DNA of 64,000 bases from JADCCX01 sp031431475 (GTDB lineage Bacteria; Pseudomonadota; Alphaproteobacteria; Rhizobiales; Beijerinckiaceae), in assembly GCA_031431475.1 (NCBI GenBank), contig JANPDL010000031.1, positions 62,001-126,000 of the forward strand, given 5' to 3'. Positions 37,101 to 45,069 of this stretch are shown here, one piece after another. Positions within the stretch are counted from its first letter, which is position 1; each line of letters begins with the position of its first letter. A program made the translations under genes and the position numbers. The notes below the pieces were generated by a model. It was not told the origin of the DNA. It saw nothing but the letters and a program-made list of their open reading frames with translations, and did not search any database.

Positions 37101-40100
37101 GCTGACGTTCGTGACCACCCCCGATTTCGAAGCACCCACCGACAGCGGCCTCAATAACGTCTATGATGTGATTGTGCAGGTCTCCGATGGGCTTGGAGGG
37201 TTTGACACGCAGGCAATCGCTGTCACCGTTACCAATGCCAACGAGGCACCCAATATCACCTCGAATGGTGGAGCGGCAACAGCAGCCATCTCCATGTCCG
37301 AGAACGCCACGACGGTCACGACAGTAGCGACCACTGACCCTGATGTCGGCGCGGTTCTGACCTATTCCATTGCCGGTGGCCCCGACGCTGCGAAGTTTGC
37401 AATCAATGCCTCGACCGGCGTACTGACATTCATCGCAGCACCGGATTTCGAGGCACCAGCCGATGCTGGCACAAACAATATTTATGATGTCACCGTGCAG
37501 GTATCCGATGGACTTGGCGGAACGGACACCCAGACAATTGCAGTCACCATCACTGATCTGAACGATACACCACCGACCATCATCTCGAATGGCGGAGGTG
37601 CTACGGCGGCCATCAGCGTTGCCGAAAATACCACGGCGGTTACGACGGTTACCGCCAGTGACCCGGATGCAACAGGCGTTGTCACCTATTCGATTGTGGG
37701 CGGTGCGGACGCCGCGAAGTTTTCGATCAATGCCACGACAGGTGTCTTGAACTTCATTTCCGGCCAGGATTTTGAAACACCGGCCGATGCCGGTTCGAAC
37801 AACATCTATGACGTGGTCGTGCGGGCATCGGACGGGGACAATACGGACGACCAGTCGATTGCCGTCACTGTTACCAACCAGAACGAAGCTCCTGTCATCA
37901 CGACGAATGGCGGTGCAGCGATAGTATCTCTCTCCATGGCGGAGAATGTCACGTCTGTTACGACAGTGACCGCCACCGACCCTGACGCCGGGGCTGTGCT
38001 GACATATTCCATTTCGGGCGGCGCAGACGCTGCAAAGTTTGCAATCAATGCCTCCACAGGTGTGCTGACCTTTGTTGCTGCTCCAGATTTTGAAACACCA
38101 ACGGATGGTGATGGCGATGGTGTCTATGATGTGAGTGTTCAGGTTTCGGATGGTCTGGGAGGCGTCGATACACAGGATATTGGTGTCAAGATTAATGATG
38201 TGAACGAGGCTCCGGGCATCACCTCGAATGGCGGCGGCACGACTGCGGCTGTGTCGATTGCAGAGAATACGACAACCGTTACGACAGTGACCACCAGCGA
38301 TCCTGATGCCGGTGCCGTCGTTTCCTTTTCCATCACCGGTGGTGCCGATGCCGCCCTGTTCTCCATCAACGCAACCACAGGACTCCTGAGCTTCATCGCT
38401 GGCCGCGACTTCGAGAGCGCCACAGACGCCGATTCCAATGGCATCTACGAGGTGATCATCGAGGCATCCGACGGTCTGGGAGGAGCAGACACGCAGGCGA
38501 TCTCCGTGTCCCTGACCGATGTGAATGAAGCACCTGTCATCACATCGAACGGTGGCGGCGTATCAGCATCGATCTCGCTGGCGGAAAACAATCTGGCTGT
38601 GACCGATGTGGCTGCGACAGACGTCGATGCGGGCGCGACACTCACCTATGCCATCACTGGTGGTACCGATGCCGCCCTGTTCACGATCAATGCCACCACG
38701 GGCGCCCTAGCGTTTATCACAGCGCCGGATTTCGATATCCCGGGTGATGCAGGCGGGAACAACATCTATGACGTCAACGTTCAGGTCAGTGATGGAGTGC
38801 TGACCGATACGCAGTCGATTGCCGTCACGATCACCAACGTCAACGACCTGGCACCGGTCATTACCTCTGACGGTGGCGGGGCCACCGCTTCCGTACTGAT
38901 CGGCGAAAACGGGACCAGTGTCACAACAGTTGCGGCAACAGATGCCGATCTGATCGGCGCGATCACTTATTCCATCACGGGTGGGGGTGATGCAGTCAGG
39001 TTCGCGATTAACGCGACCACCGGTGTCCTCACTTTCGTCGCAGCGCCCGACTTTGAAGCGCCGACGGATGCCGGAGGCGACAATATCTATGACGTCATGG
39101 TCCAGGCCTCAGATGGCAGTCTTACCGATGCGCAGAGTATCTCTGTTCAGGTAGGCGATGTGAATGAGACCCCCGTCATTACATCGGGCGGTGGTGTTGC
39201 CACAGCGAGCGTTTCGATCCTCGAGAATTCAACCGCTGTGACCACGGTGATCGCGGCTGATCCCGACACTGGTGCCATTCTGACTTACACCCTTGTTGGC
39301 GGAGCCGACCAAGCGAAGTTCACGATCAATGCCGCAACAGGTATGCTGTCTTTCGTTGCCGCGCCCGATTTCGACATTCCAGGCGATTCCAATGGCGACA
39401 ATGTCTATGTCGTGACGGTGCAGGTATCCGACGGGGCTTTGACCGACAACCAGACCATCAGTGTCACAGTGCTGAACGTCAACGAAGCGCCCGTGATCAC
39501 GTCTGATGGCGGTGCGGCCACGGCGAGCCCTTCAATCCTGGAGAATGCAACGGCTGTAACCACGGTCGCTGCAGCAGATCCCGACAGTGGGGCCATTCTG
39601 ACTTATGCTCTCGTTGGCGGAGTCGACCAGGCGAAGTTCACGATCAATGCTGCAACAGGCGTGCTCTCCTTTGTGGCTGCACCGGATTTTGATCTTCCCG
39701 TGGATGCTGACGCCAACAATGTCTATGTCGTGACGGTGCAGGTGTCCGACGGGGCTTTGACCGACACCCAGACAATCAGTGTCACAGTGCTGAACGTCAA
39801 TGAGGCACCCATCATAGCGTCTGATGGTGGTGCCACTACGGCAAGCCTTTCTATCATAGAGAATGCAACGGCGGTGACCACGGTGATCGCGGCGGATCCC
39901 GATAGTGGTAGCAGTCTGGGTTACGTCCTGGTTGGTGGCGCTGATCAGGCGAAGTTCACGATCAACGCGATAACAGGCGTGCTGTCGTTCATTGCCGCGC
40001 CCGATTTCGACATTCCAGGCGATGCCAATGGCGACAATGTCTATGTCGTGACGGTGCAAGTTTCCGATGGCGCTCTGACCGACAACCAGACCATCAGTGT

Positions 40101-41265
40101 CACAGTGTTGAACGTCAACGAAGCGCCTGTCATAACGTCAAATGGGGGAGCCGCTACTGCAGGCCTGTCAATCCTGGAGAATGCGACAGCCGTCACCACG
40201 GTTGCCGCGACCGATCCTGACGCCGCCACCTCGATTATTTATTCCATTCAGGGCGGAGCGGACCAGACCTTGTTCGCGATCAACGCCACGACCGGCGCGC
40301 TGTCATTCATCGCCGCACCTGATTTTGAAAACCCGGCCGACAGTGGCGCGGACAATGTCTATGATGTTGTGGTGCAGGTTTCGGACGGGGCGCTCACCGA
40401 TACCCAGTCCATTGCCGTTACAGTAACAGATGCTGCGGGCGGCTTCGCGGGTACGGTCGCCAGTGACTATTATGCGGGTTCGCCTGAGACAGAAACCATC
40501 ACAGGTGTCGCAGGTGCTGACACCCTTTTTGGTGGAAGCGGAAACGATGACATCTACGGCGGTGACGACAACGACGTGATCGCGGGAGACGATGGCAACG
40601 ACTTGCTGGTCGGCGGCAACGGCAGCGATACTCTTGTCGGTGGAAATGGTGCAGATTTTATCCTGGGCAGCGACGGGAACGATGTTTTGCTGGGAGATGA
40701 TGATTCCGACACTCTGACAGGAGGAGCCGGAGATGATTACCTCTCGGGAGACAATGGTTCCGACGTCCTGTTGGGCGGTGGTGGTGCCGATACGATCTAT
40801 GGCGGTGCAGGCAGCGATACGCTTGATGGCTCTGGCTCAAGCCTCGTCTCACTCTTCGGCGGCACCGGTGACGATCTGCTGCTTCTGGATACGGAATCTC
40901 TGGAGCAGGCGGGCACTACGGCTGACGGTGGGGATGATAACGACACGCTGATTTTGCGCGACAACGGCAGTTCGAACCCGGTGCTCGAAGTTGGGCTGGA
41001 CCTCGTCGGCAAAGTCAGCGGGATTGAGCAGATCGATGCCACAGGGGCGAGTGTCAAAGTCGATTTCGGCAATTCGACCGCAGCCGATATCCGGTCGATC
41101 CTCGGACTCACAGGCCCGGGCAGCGGCACGCTGACGCTTGATTTTGATGGAAACGACAGTTTTTCGGTCGCGGGTGGCGAGTTCTTCACACAAGTGGCCA
41201 ACCTGACAACATTCTACAGCGATGCCGGACTTACCAACGAGATCGCCCGCGTTTCAGTGATCTGA
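31135..41265 (+). CDS. Giant cadherin-repeat RTX adhesin, type I secretion substrate
   Basis: 3376 residues, roughly 340 kDa. Residues 1-235 form a non-repetitive N-terminal module, including FPDGGKIVMPNFALQMV and a Ser/Thr/Gln/Asn-rich linker. Residues about 236-3099 hold 27 tandem cadherin-like domains of 106-107 residues, with calcium-binding signatures ATDPDAG, FTINxxTGxLxF, NNIYDVxVQVSDG and NEAP linkers. Domains 2 and 4 belong to a different subtype. Then come about twelve RTX nonapeptides (GGxGxDxLx, codons at 40504-40827) and a C-terminal region that should contain the uncleaved secretion signal. No Sec leader is present, as expected for type I export. The gene lies between the TolC-like gene and the convergent HlyD-like gene (7-base gap). 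Likely a calcium-stiffened surface adhesin for biofilm or host contact. Confidence 0.94.
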   Translation: MTEATSGTDSKTADRATNAMPGTGMAVAAFASAGTALADVLVIDRPAAGQMKIVETAAARLLKFSFDLSSCKITVLDVDAILVFPDGGKIVMPNFALQMVVASPPVMQFDAVTVEPHVLLARAGDIKLLDQVPEFALSDTARPDAKAETPQPTAQIVQVTATQQYGHSAGPQSRPFVLDGAGSGSSLNETNGRYAKRVDNEESQGSSLKGEGALTENSQQSSATDSNTNTTTDVINAAPEFTSPPDLMHDENTALVTTLTATDADQGSILTFAVVGGADADKFSVNSATGRLYFIGNPDFEALASYDGSNTYQVIVAVSDGIDSTRQSLTITLDNINEAPDGIAISAVGVDEGTATGTVVGTVTGHDPDAGAQLSYTFAPGGDAGGRFTINGSTGIVSVLRGDLIDFEASQSQLIVVRTTDQDGLSFDRAIVISVNDTNDAPVITSNGGGSSAAISISENVSSLTTVTATDADAGSVVSYAIVGGTDAGRFAIDSTTGTLSFITAIDFEVPGDANGDNIYNVVVQASDGRGGTDQQALAIAVVNANDPPEYLVLSANIVAENSVNGSLIGFVHATDPDVNSVLTYSFVSGGDAGGRFAIDAVTGEISVLDGTRLDFESNPTQTIIVRATDQGGLSTDRAFVIQLTDVNEAPSIISDGGGTTAAFSVSEGSPLATRVSAFDPEGASLTYSITGGADASRFTINSTTGVVTFIATPNFELPGDADADNIYRLTVQVSDGTFTDSQALSITVTDTTEAPVITSNGGGDFTAVALLEGATFVTTVTATDPDAGSTLSYSIIGGADASRFTINALTGALSLIAPPDFESPADADFNNIYDVVVQVSDGSLTDAQAIQVTVINQNDAPVIVSDGGNATAAVSAVENSAFVTTVSAVDPDIGSVLIYTISGGVDASRFTINASTGALMFIAVPDFEAPVDIGSDNVYDVHVQVLDGVGGVDTQSISVTVTNQNEAPVIVSNGGGPTAALSIQENQTGIATLAATDPDAGAVLTYSIFGGADAAKFVINGTTGALTFITAPDFDIAGDAGGNNVYDVIVQVSDGLGGIDQQAIAVTVTNQNEAPVITSNGGGVTAALSVQENAAVVTTVTASDPDAATTLTYTIVGGADAGRFNINPTTGVLTFVAPPDFEVPGDVGGDGVYDVTVQVADGNGGLDTQAIAVTVTNQNEAPVIVSNGGGATAAVAVLENATAVSVVVATDPDAGAVLTYSIFGGADAAKFTINAATGVLTFVSAPDFESPADVGGNNIYDVIVQVSDGLGGVDTQAIAVSVTNQNETPSITSNGGGATASVTVQENGTAVTTVTASDPDAATTLIYTIIGGADSAKFTINPANGVLTFLTGPDFEAPGDVGGNNIYDIVVQVSDGLGGTDTQAIAVTVVNQNEAPVITSNGGGATAGVSVAENSTAVTTVTATDVDAGATRTYSIVGGADAALFTVNASTGVLAFLSGRNFEAPSDVGANNIYDVTVQVSDSLGGIDTQAIAVTITNVNEAPVITSNGGGATASISRAENGTSVTTVTSTDPDAGATRTFSIIGGVDAAKFTINAATGVLTFLTAPNFESPTDSGLNNIYDVTVQVSDSLGGIDTQAIAVTITNANEAPDITSNGGLATAAISMSENGTAVTTVAATDPDAAAVLTYSITGGADAAKFTINTSTGVLTFIAAPDFDIPGDVGANNVYDVTVQVSDSLGGIDTQAIAVTITNVNEAPVISSNGGGATASISRAENGTSVTTVTSTDPDAGATRTFSIIGGADASRFTINLTTGVLTFVTPPDFEAPTDSGLNNIYDVMVQVSDSLGGIDTQAIAVTITNANEAPDITSNGGAVTAAVSITENTTAVTTVAATDPEAGAVLTYSISGGVDAAKFAINASTGVLTFIAAPDFDIAGDAGANNVYDVTVQVSDGLGGTDMQAIAVTITNVNEAPVITSNGGGATASISRAENGTSVTTVTSTDPDAGATITFSIVGGADASQFTINPTTGVLTFVTTPDFEAPTDSGLNNVYDVIVQVSDGLGGFDTQAIAVTVTNANEAPNITSNGGAATAAISMSENATTVTTVATTDPDVGAVLTYSIAGGPDAAKFAINASTGVLTFIAAPDFEAPADAGTNNIYDVTVQVSDGLGGTDTQTIAVTITDLNDTPPTIISNGGGATAAISVAENTTAVTTVTASDPDATGVVTYSIVGGADAAKFSINATTGVLNFISGQDFETPADAGSNNIYDVVVRASDGDNTDDQSIAVTVTNQNEAPVITTNGGAAIVSLSMAENVTSVTTVTATDPDAGAVLTYSISGGADAAKFAINASTGVLTFVAAPDFETPTDGDGDGVYDVSVQVSDGLGGVDTQDIGVKINDVNEAPGITSNGGGTTAAVSIAENTTTVTTVTTSDPDAGAVVSFSITGGADAALFSINATTGLLSFIAGRDFESATDADSNGIYEVIIEASDGLGGADTQAISVSLTDVNEAPVITSNGGGVSASISLAENNLAVTDVAATDVDAGATLTYAITGGTDAALFTINATTGALAFITAPDFDIPGDAGGNNIYDVNVQVSDGVLTDTQSIAVTITNVNDLAPVITSDGGGATASVLIGENGTSVTTVAATDADLIGAITYSITGGGDAVRFAINATTGVLTFVAAPDFEAPTDAGGDNIYDVMVQASDGSLTDAQSISVQVGDVNETPVITSGGGVATASVSILENSTAVTTVIAADPDTGAILTYTLVGGADQAKFTINAATGMLSFVAAPDFDIPGDSNGDNVYVVTVQVSDGALTDNQTISVTVLNVNEAPVITSDGGAATASPSILENATAVTTVAAADPDSGAILTYALVGGVDQAKFTINAATGVLSFVAAPDFDLPVDADANNVYVVTVQVSDGALTDTQTISVTVLNVNEAPIIASDGGATTASLSIIENATAVTTVIAADPDSGSSLGYVLVGGADQAKFTINAITGVLSFIAAPDFDIPGDANGDNVYVVTVQVSDGALTDNQTISVTVLNVNEAPVITSNGGAATAGLSILENATAVTTVAATDPDAATSIIYSIQGGADQTLFAINATTGALSFIAAPDFENPADSGADNVYDVVVQVSDGALTDTQSIAVTVTDAAGGFAGTVASDYYAGSPETETITGVAGADTLFGGSGNDDIYGGDDNDVIAGDDGNDLLVGGNGSDTLVGGNGADFILGSDGNDVLLGDDDSDTLTGGAGDDYLSGDNGSDVLLGGGGADTIYGGAGSDTLDGSGSSLVSLFGGTGDDLLLLDTESLEQAGTTADGGDDNDTLILRDNGSSNPVLEVGLDLVGKVSGIEQIDATGASVKVDFGNSTAADIRSILGLTGPGSGTLTLDFDGNDSFSVAGGEFFTQVANLTTFYSDAGLTNEIARVSVI
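31840..40431 (+). repeat. 27 tandem cadherin-domain coding repeats
   Basis: Coding repeats with a period of 321 bases (107 residues) in the middle and 318 bases (106 residues) near the end. Every unit starts with a linker such as NEAPVITSNGGG. Domains 2 and 4 (starting near 32143 and 32770) lack the ITSNGGG start and have GGDAGGRF with RATDQGGLS-like ends. The array is a likely site of recombination and assembly error. Confidence 0.92.
35635..37560 (+). repeat. Higher-order repeat: three copies of a 642-base two-domain unit
   Basis: Domains 13-18 alternate between an A type (ASISRAENGTSVTTVTSTDP) and a B type (NEAPDITSNGG, then TTVAATDP). The span is exactly 1926 bases, or 3 x 642. A-type domains resemble each other more than their B neighbours, which indicates duplication of a two-domain block. 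Confidence 0.85.
40504..40827 (+). repeat. RTX (haemolysin-type) calcium-binding nonapeptide repeats
   Basis: About twelve consecutive nine-residue units of the form GGxGxDxLx, for example GGSGNDDIY, GGNGSDTLV, GGAGDDYLS and GGAGSDTLD. They fold into a calcium-bound beta-roll outside the cell, which helps pull the chain through the type I channel. Confidence 0.93.
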
Positions 41266-41272
41266 AGCGGCG

Positions 41273-42610
41273 CTACTGCCGCAGGGCCTCAGTCCGGATA
41301 TTTCGCACGGGCTTCATGAGATAACTCAGAACGGTATGCTGGCCTGACAGGATATCGACCTGTGCCGTCATGCCGGGGATGACAGGCCGGTTCGGCCCAA
41401 GCCCCGTTGCATCCGCCTCGAGCCGCACGCGGAAATACGGCTCGCCCTTGTCGTCGCTCAGCGCATCGGGTGAGATGTCGAGGACCTTGCCCTTCAGACC
41501 GCCATGGATCGTGAAGTCATAGGCCGAGACCTTGACGATGGCTGGAAGACCCGGCCAGATCTCGCCGCGGTCGCGGGGCGAGACGCGCGCCTCTATCACG
41601 ACGGTTGCATCGGCGGGCACCAGCTGGACAAGAGGTTCGCCTGATTTCACCACGCCGCCGATGGTATCGATGAACAGCTTGTTGACGATACCGGCTACGG
41701 GTGCAACCACCTCCGTCCTGCGGCTGCGGTCACGCATTGCGCTGATGCTTTCCTCGACCTTGGCGATCTGCACAGACGTCTCGCGCTGCTCCTTCTCGGC
41801 ATCTGCTCGAAACCGCAAGGTGATTTCCTCGCGCCGACTGTTGAGTTCCTGCACTGCTGATTCAAGGCGCGGGATATCATGCACCAGTGCGGCCAGCCTT
41901 GCCTCGATTTGCTGAAGTGTGCGCTCGTTGTCGAGGAGCTCATTGTTCGAGACAGCGCCCATGCGGGTCAGCCGTCGCAGACTCTCGACTCGCTGTAGAA
42001 CCAGAACCCGTTCGCGCTGCGTGCTGGTCCAGCGCGTGCGCATCTCCGCCAGTTCCAGATCTTTCTGCCGGTGCTGGTCATCAACGACGCTGATCTGGGC
42101 TTTCAGCCCGTCCTGACGGGCGCGAAACAGTGATCGCTCCTGGCTGACGATCTGCGGCAATGCGACAGCCAGATCATCCGGCACGGTGAAAGCGGTATGC
42201 CCTGTTGTCTCAGCGTCTAGGCGCAGCATCTGCAGGTTCTTGGCTTTCAGGTCGAGCTGGTTCTGCTGGAGTTCGGCCCGCGCGAAGCTGTTGTCGACGC
42301 GCAGAAGTGTAGTCCCCGCCGCCACCTTCTGACCCTCGCGCACCAGAATCTCCGAAACGATGCCGCCTTCAAGATGCTGTATGATCTGGTTGCGGGTTTG
42401 CGGCATGACGCGCCCGCCGCCGCGCGTCACTTTGTCGAGTGTGGTCAGGGCCGCCCAGCCAACGGCGAGCAATGTTCCCACCGCCACGATGATGATCATG
42501 TGCCTCTGCGCCTTGCCCGCAATCGCATCGCAGCGGCGCGGGTAGCTGAAGGCATGCAGCTTTGGCTGACCTGGCGCAGCAAGCTGGGAGATCGGGCTTG
42601 GTATTATCAT
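41273..42610 (-). CDS. HlyD-family membrane fusion protein of the type I secretion system
   Basis: 445 residues. A cytoplasmic N-terminus is followed by one membrane segment (IIIVAVGTLLAVGWAALT, about residues 38-56), and then the first lipoyl half GRVMPQTRNQIIQHLEGG with EILVREGQKVAAG. A long alpha-helical hairpin (about residues 110-300) precedes the second lipoyl half APVAGIVNKLFIDTIGGVV and a beta-barrel ending VIPGMTAQVDILSG. The HLEGGIV motif is characteristic of HlyD/PrtE/LapC adaptors. It bridges the inner membrane ATPase and the TolC-like protein. It is the only gene of the locus on the minus strand: convergent with the adhesin gene and divergent from the ATPase gene, so it has its own promoter in the 134-base gap at 42611-42744. 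Confidence 0.93.
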   Translation of the reverse strand: MIIPSPISQLAAPGQPKLHAFSYPRRCDAIAGKAQRHMIIIVAVGTLLAVGWAALTTLDKVTRGGGRVMPQTRNQIIQHLEGGIVSEILVREGQKVAAGTTLLRVDNSFARAELQQNQLDLKAKNLQMLRLDAETTGHTAFTVPDDLAVALPQIVSQERSLFRARQDGLKAQISVVDDQHRQKDLELAEMRTRWTSTQRERVLVLQRVESLRRLTRMGAVSNNELLDNERTLQQIEARLAALVHDIPRLESAVQELNSRREEITLRFRADAEKEQRETSVQIAKVEESISAMRDRSRRTEVVAPVAGIVNKLFIDTIGGVVKSGEPLVQLVPADATVVIEARVSPRDRGEIWPGLPAIVKVSAYDFTIHGGLKGKVLDISPDALSDDKGEPYFRVRLEADATGLGPNRPVIPGMTAQVDILSGQHTVLSYLMKPVRNIRTEALRQ

Positions 42611-42744
42611 GCGCAGTCGTGCCGCTCTGTTCGTTGCGAAGCACTATCGCGATGAAGTCTTTACGGCTTGTTAAGCATAAACACGCCACATCAACTGACG
42701 TGCGATGCAGACTAAGCGGCACGGCAACCGAGGACAGACGTCGC
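42611..42744. promoter_or_regulatory. Divergent promoter region of the secretion genes
   Basis: 134 bases between the HlyD-like start (minus) and the most likely start of the type I ATPase (plus). It must serve both directions. I see no strong -35/-10 pair; a small palindrome GCTTGTTAAGC is present near 42665. An in-frame extension of the ATPase frame to 42562 would overlap the HlyD gene and is rejected as a start. Confidence 0.4.
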
Positions 42745-45006
42745 ATGGCTGATGAGGCCCGCGTGCAGACACCATTTCCCGCAGGGGCTGTAAGCGATGC
42801 CCTGGCAGGGATTGCGGGTCGCAAGTCCGTGGAGGAAGCGGTCACGGGACCCAACAGCCATCCGCTGGCTGATTTGCGTCGTCTGGCCGTCCTGTGGCAA
42901 AAGCTGAATCCGGCGCGTGATCAGGGCTCTGGCGAGGCAGACGACTCGCTGGTGATTCCTGGCCCCGCCGGGCTAGCGATCGCAGCTGCAAAACTCGGGC
43001 TTGATGTTGTTTGCGAACAGTGTGACGCAGGGGCCCTCAAGTCTTCTGACATGCCGGTCGTTGTCCTGCTCAAGGACGGGAGCAGCCGACTGGTTGTCGG
43101 AAAGCAGTCTGATGGGTGCTATCGCATTGCTGCGACCGACAGCGAGGTGAATGTTCTGCCGTCCGATCTTGCGGCGGCGGCGACAGGCACGATCTTCAGG
43201 GTGCGTCCGACGACGCCAGAAGTTCAATCCATTGATGTCGATGCAGCGTCGGCTGATGCATCTGGAAACCCGTCAACTGCTTCACGCACCATCTGGCGCC
43301 ATCTTCTTCGTCTCATGCGCGAAAATCGCAGCGGCCTGCGACAGCTCATTATCGCGTCTCTGCTGATCAACCTGTTCGGCATGACGCTGCCCTTGTTCTC
43401 GATGGCCGTGTTCGACCGGATCATCCCGCACTCGGCGATGGAGACGTTGTGGGCGCTGGCGCTCGGCGTGGTCACGGCTCTCGTGCTGGAGTTCTGCCTC
43501 CGGCATACGCGCCTAAAATTATTCGACGCTGTAGGGCAGAGAGCCAGCCACAGTCTTCAGGGCCAGGCGATGGGCAAGCTGCTGCATTCTCCGGTTTCGG
43601 CTTTGCCTGGTCGCTCGGGAGCCGCCGTGCAGCCGATGCAGGAGCTCGAACAAATGGCGATGATCGCGCCGCAGCTCGTTGTCAGCCTGGCGGTTGATAT
43701 ACCCTTCTTTGTTTTTCTGATGGTCCTGATCGGCAGCATCGGCGGGCCAATTGTCATCGCGCCGATTCTCGGCAGTCTTTTGCTGATGCTGTTGCACAGT
43801 CTGGCCCATGTCATGGCGCACCGGAGCGCACTCGCCCAGGGCGGCTTCGTGCGCCGTCTGCAGCAATACGCCATCGACAGCATTGCGGCACAAGAGCGTA
43901 TCCGCCTGACCGGTTCTGCCCCTCATATGCTGGCGGGATGGGAACAGGCCAGTGACGATGCCGGATTTGCCAGTCATCAGGCGCGCTACTGGCACGGATT
44001 GGCCGCGCAGGGCAGTGCCGTCATCGTGCAGCTTGTGGTCGTTGCAACCATCGTCATGGGCGTTTTCCTGATTGAGGCCGCCGCCATGACGATTGGCGCG
44101 CTGTCCGCCTGCATCCTGCTCGTCAACCGCTCGATGATGCCGGTCAGCATCGCCACCGGGATGTCGTTCCGGATGATCCAGATCCTGCAGGCATCCGGCC
44201 CGCTGGTGTCCATTCTCGGGATGAAAACCGAATCCGGGGGAGACCAGAGTCTGGCCGTGGCCGATAGCATAGCGGGCCATATCAGCCTCCAGAACGTCAG
44301 CTTCCGGTACCCGGGCGAAACACGTTCTGCCCTGAATGATGTGAGTTTCTCGATGAAGCCGGGCGAGAAGATCGGTATCATCGGCAAGGCGGGGTGCGGA
44401 AAATCAACCCTATTGCGCCTGATAGCCCGCTTGTACGAGCCAGAGCAGGGCCGTCTGCAGCTTGATCATCGTGACATCCGGCAATTCGATCCGGCATTCG
44501 TTCGCCGCATGATCAGCTACATGCCGCAGGATGCGCAACTAATCGACGGAACCCTTGATGACAATCTCACGCTTGGACTTTCGCTTGTCGACAAGGCAGA
44601 ATTTGATCGAATCTCGATGGCTTGCGGTGTTCATGCTTTCGCCAGCCGCAATCCCTCCGGGTACAGCCTGCAGGTCGGACCAGGCGGTCAAAGACTCTCG
44701 GGAGGCGAGCGGCAATGTGTGTCTCTGGCGCGCGCCATGATGGGAAAACCCAGAGTGCTGATGCTCGACGAGCCAACCGCAGCGCTCGACAATATGCTTG
44801 AAGCAAGGATTATTGCTGATCTCAGGACCAATCTTGGTCAAACCGGATTGATTGTCGCCACGCATCGGCTTCCGGCGCTCGATCTCGTAGACCGGATCAT
44901 CTGGATCGAGGAAGGCCGGATCGCGGCGGACGGTCCAAAAGCAGAGATTTTCCAGAAGCTCGGACTTGCCCAGCACGTGCAGTCACAGAAGGCTGCCAAC
45001 GGCTGA
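42745..45006 (+). CDS. Type I secretion ABC permease/ATPase (LapB/SiiF/HlyB-like)
   Basis: 753 residues from the ATG at 42745, chosen because a GAGGAC site precedes it and earlier starts overlap the divergent gene. Residues about 1-170 are a C39-peptidase-like domain without an evident catalytic Cys-His pair, as in RTX exporters, where it binds substrate. A six-helix exporter domain follows (LLINLFGMTLPLFSMAVFDR opens it). The ATPase domain has Walker A GKAGCGKST, Q-loop MPQDAQL, signature LSGGERQCVSLARAM, Walker B VLMLDEPTAALD and H-loop VATHRLP. It drives export of the giant adhesin in one step through the HlyD and TolC partners. It is 63 bases upstream of the MotB-like gene, so probably cotranscribed with it. 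Confidence 0.93.
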   Translation: MADEARVQTPFPAGAVSDALAGIAGRKSVEEAVTGPNSHPLADLRRLAVLWQKLNPARDQGSGEADDSLVIPGPAGLAIAAAKLGLDVVCEQCDAGALKSSDMPVVVLLKDGSSRLVVGKQSDGCYRIAATDSEVNVLPSDLAAAATGTIFRVRPTTPEVQSIDVDAASADASGNPSTASRTIWRHLLRLMRENRSGLRQLIIASLLINLFGMTLPLFSMAVFDRIIPHSAMETLWALALGVVTALVLEFCLRHTRLKLFDAVGQRASHSLQGQAMGKLLHSPVSALPGRSGAAVQPMQELEQMAMIAPQLVVSLAVDIPFFVFLMVLIGSIGGPIVIAPILGSLLLMLLHSLAHVMAHRSALAQGGFVRRLQQYAIDSIAAQERIRLTGSAPHMLAGWEQASDDAGFASHQARYWHGLAAQGSAVIVQLVVVATIVMGVFLIEAAAMTIGALSACILLVNRSMMPVSIATGMSFRMIQILQASGPLVSILGMKTESGGDQSLAVADSIAGHISLQNVSFRYPGETRSALNDVSFSMKPGEKIGIIGKAGCGKSTLLRLIARLYEPEQGRLQLDHRDIRQFDPAFVRRMISYMPQDAQLIDGTLDDNLTLGLSLVDKAEFDRISMACGVHAFASRNPSGYSLQVGPGGQRLSGGERQCVSLARAMMGKPRVLMLDEPTAALDNMLEARIIADLRTNLGQTGLIVATHRLPALDLVDRIIWIEEGRIAADGPKAEIFQKLGLAQHVQSQKAANG

Positions 45007-45069
45007 TCTGTTAACTGTCAGCGAAGGCCTTTGCTTTAAGAACGATGTTTCAAGGGTTTGGATATCGCG

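Noticed and set aside
32397..40229. Many minus-strand open frames of 60-175 codons inside the adhesin gene
   Set aside because: They recur with the domain period, have V/A/S/P-rich shadow composition and no ribosome sites; they are antisense shadows of the repeats.
31840..40431. CRISPR or satellite array
   Set aside because: The periodic sequence is one continuous reading frame of 106-107-residue cadherin domains; there are no short repeats with unique spacers.
41267..41282. Bidirectional terminator GCGGC-N6-GCCGC between adhesin and HlyD genes
   Set aside because: Five-pair stem without T runs that overlaps the HlyD stop codon; not convincing.
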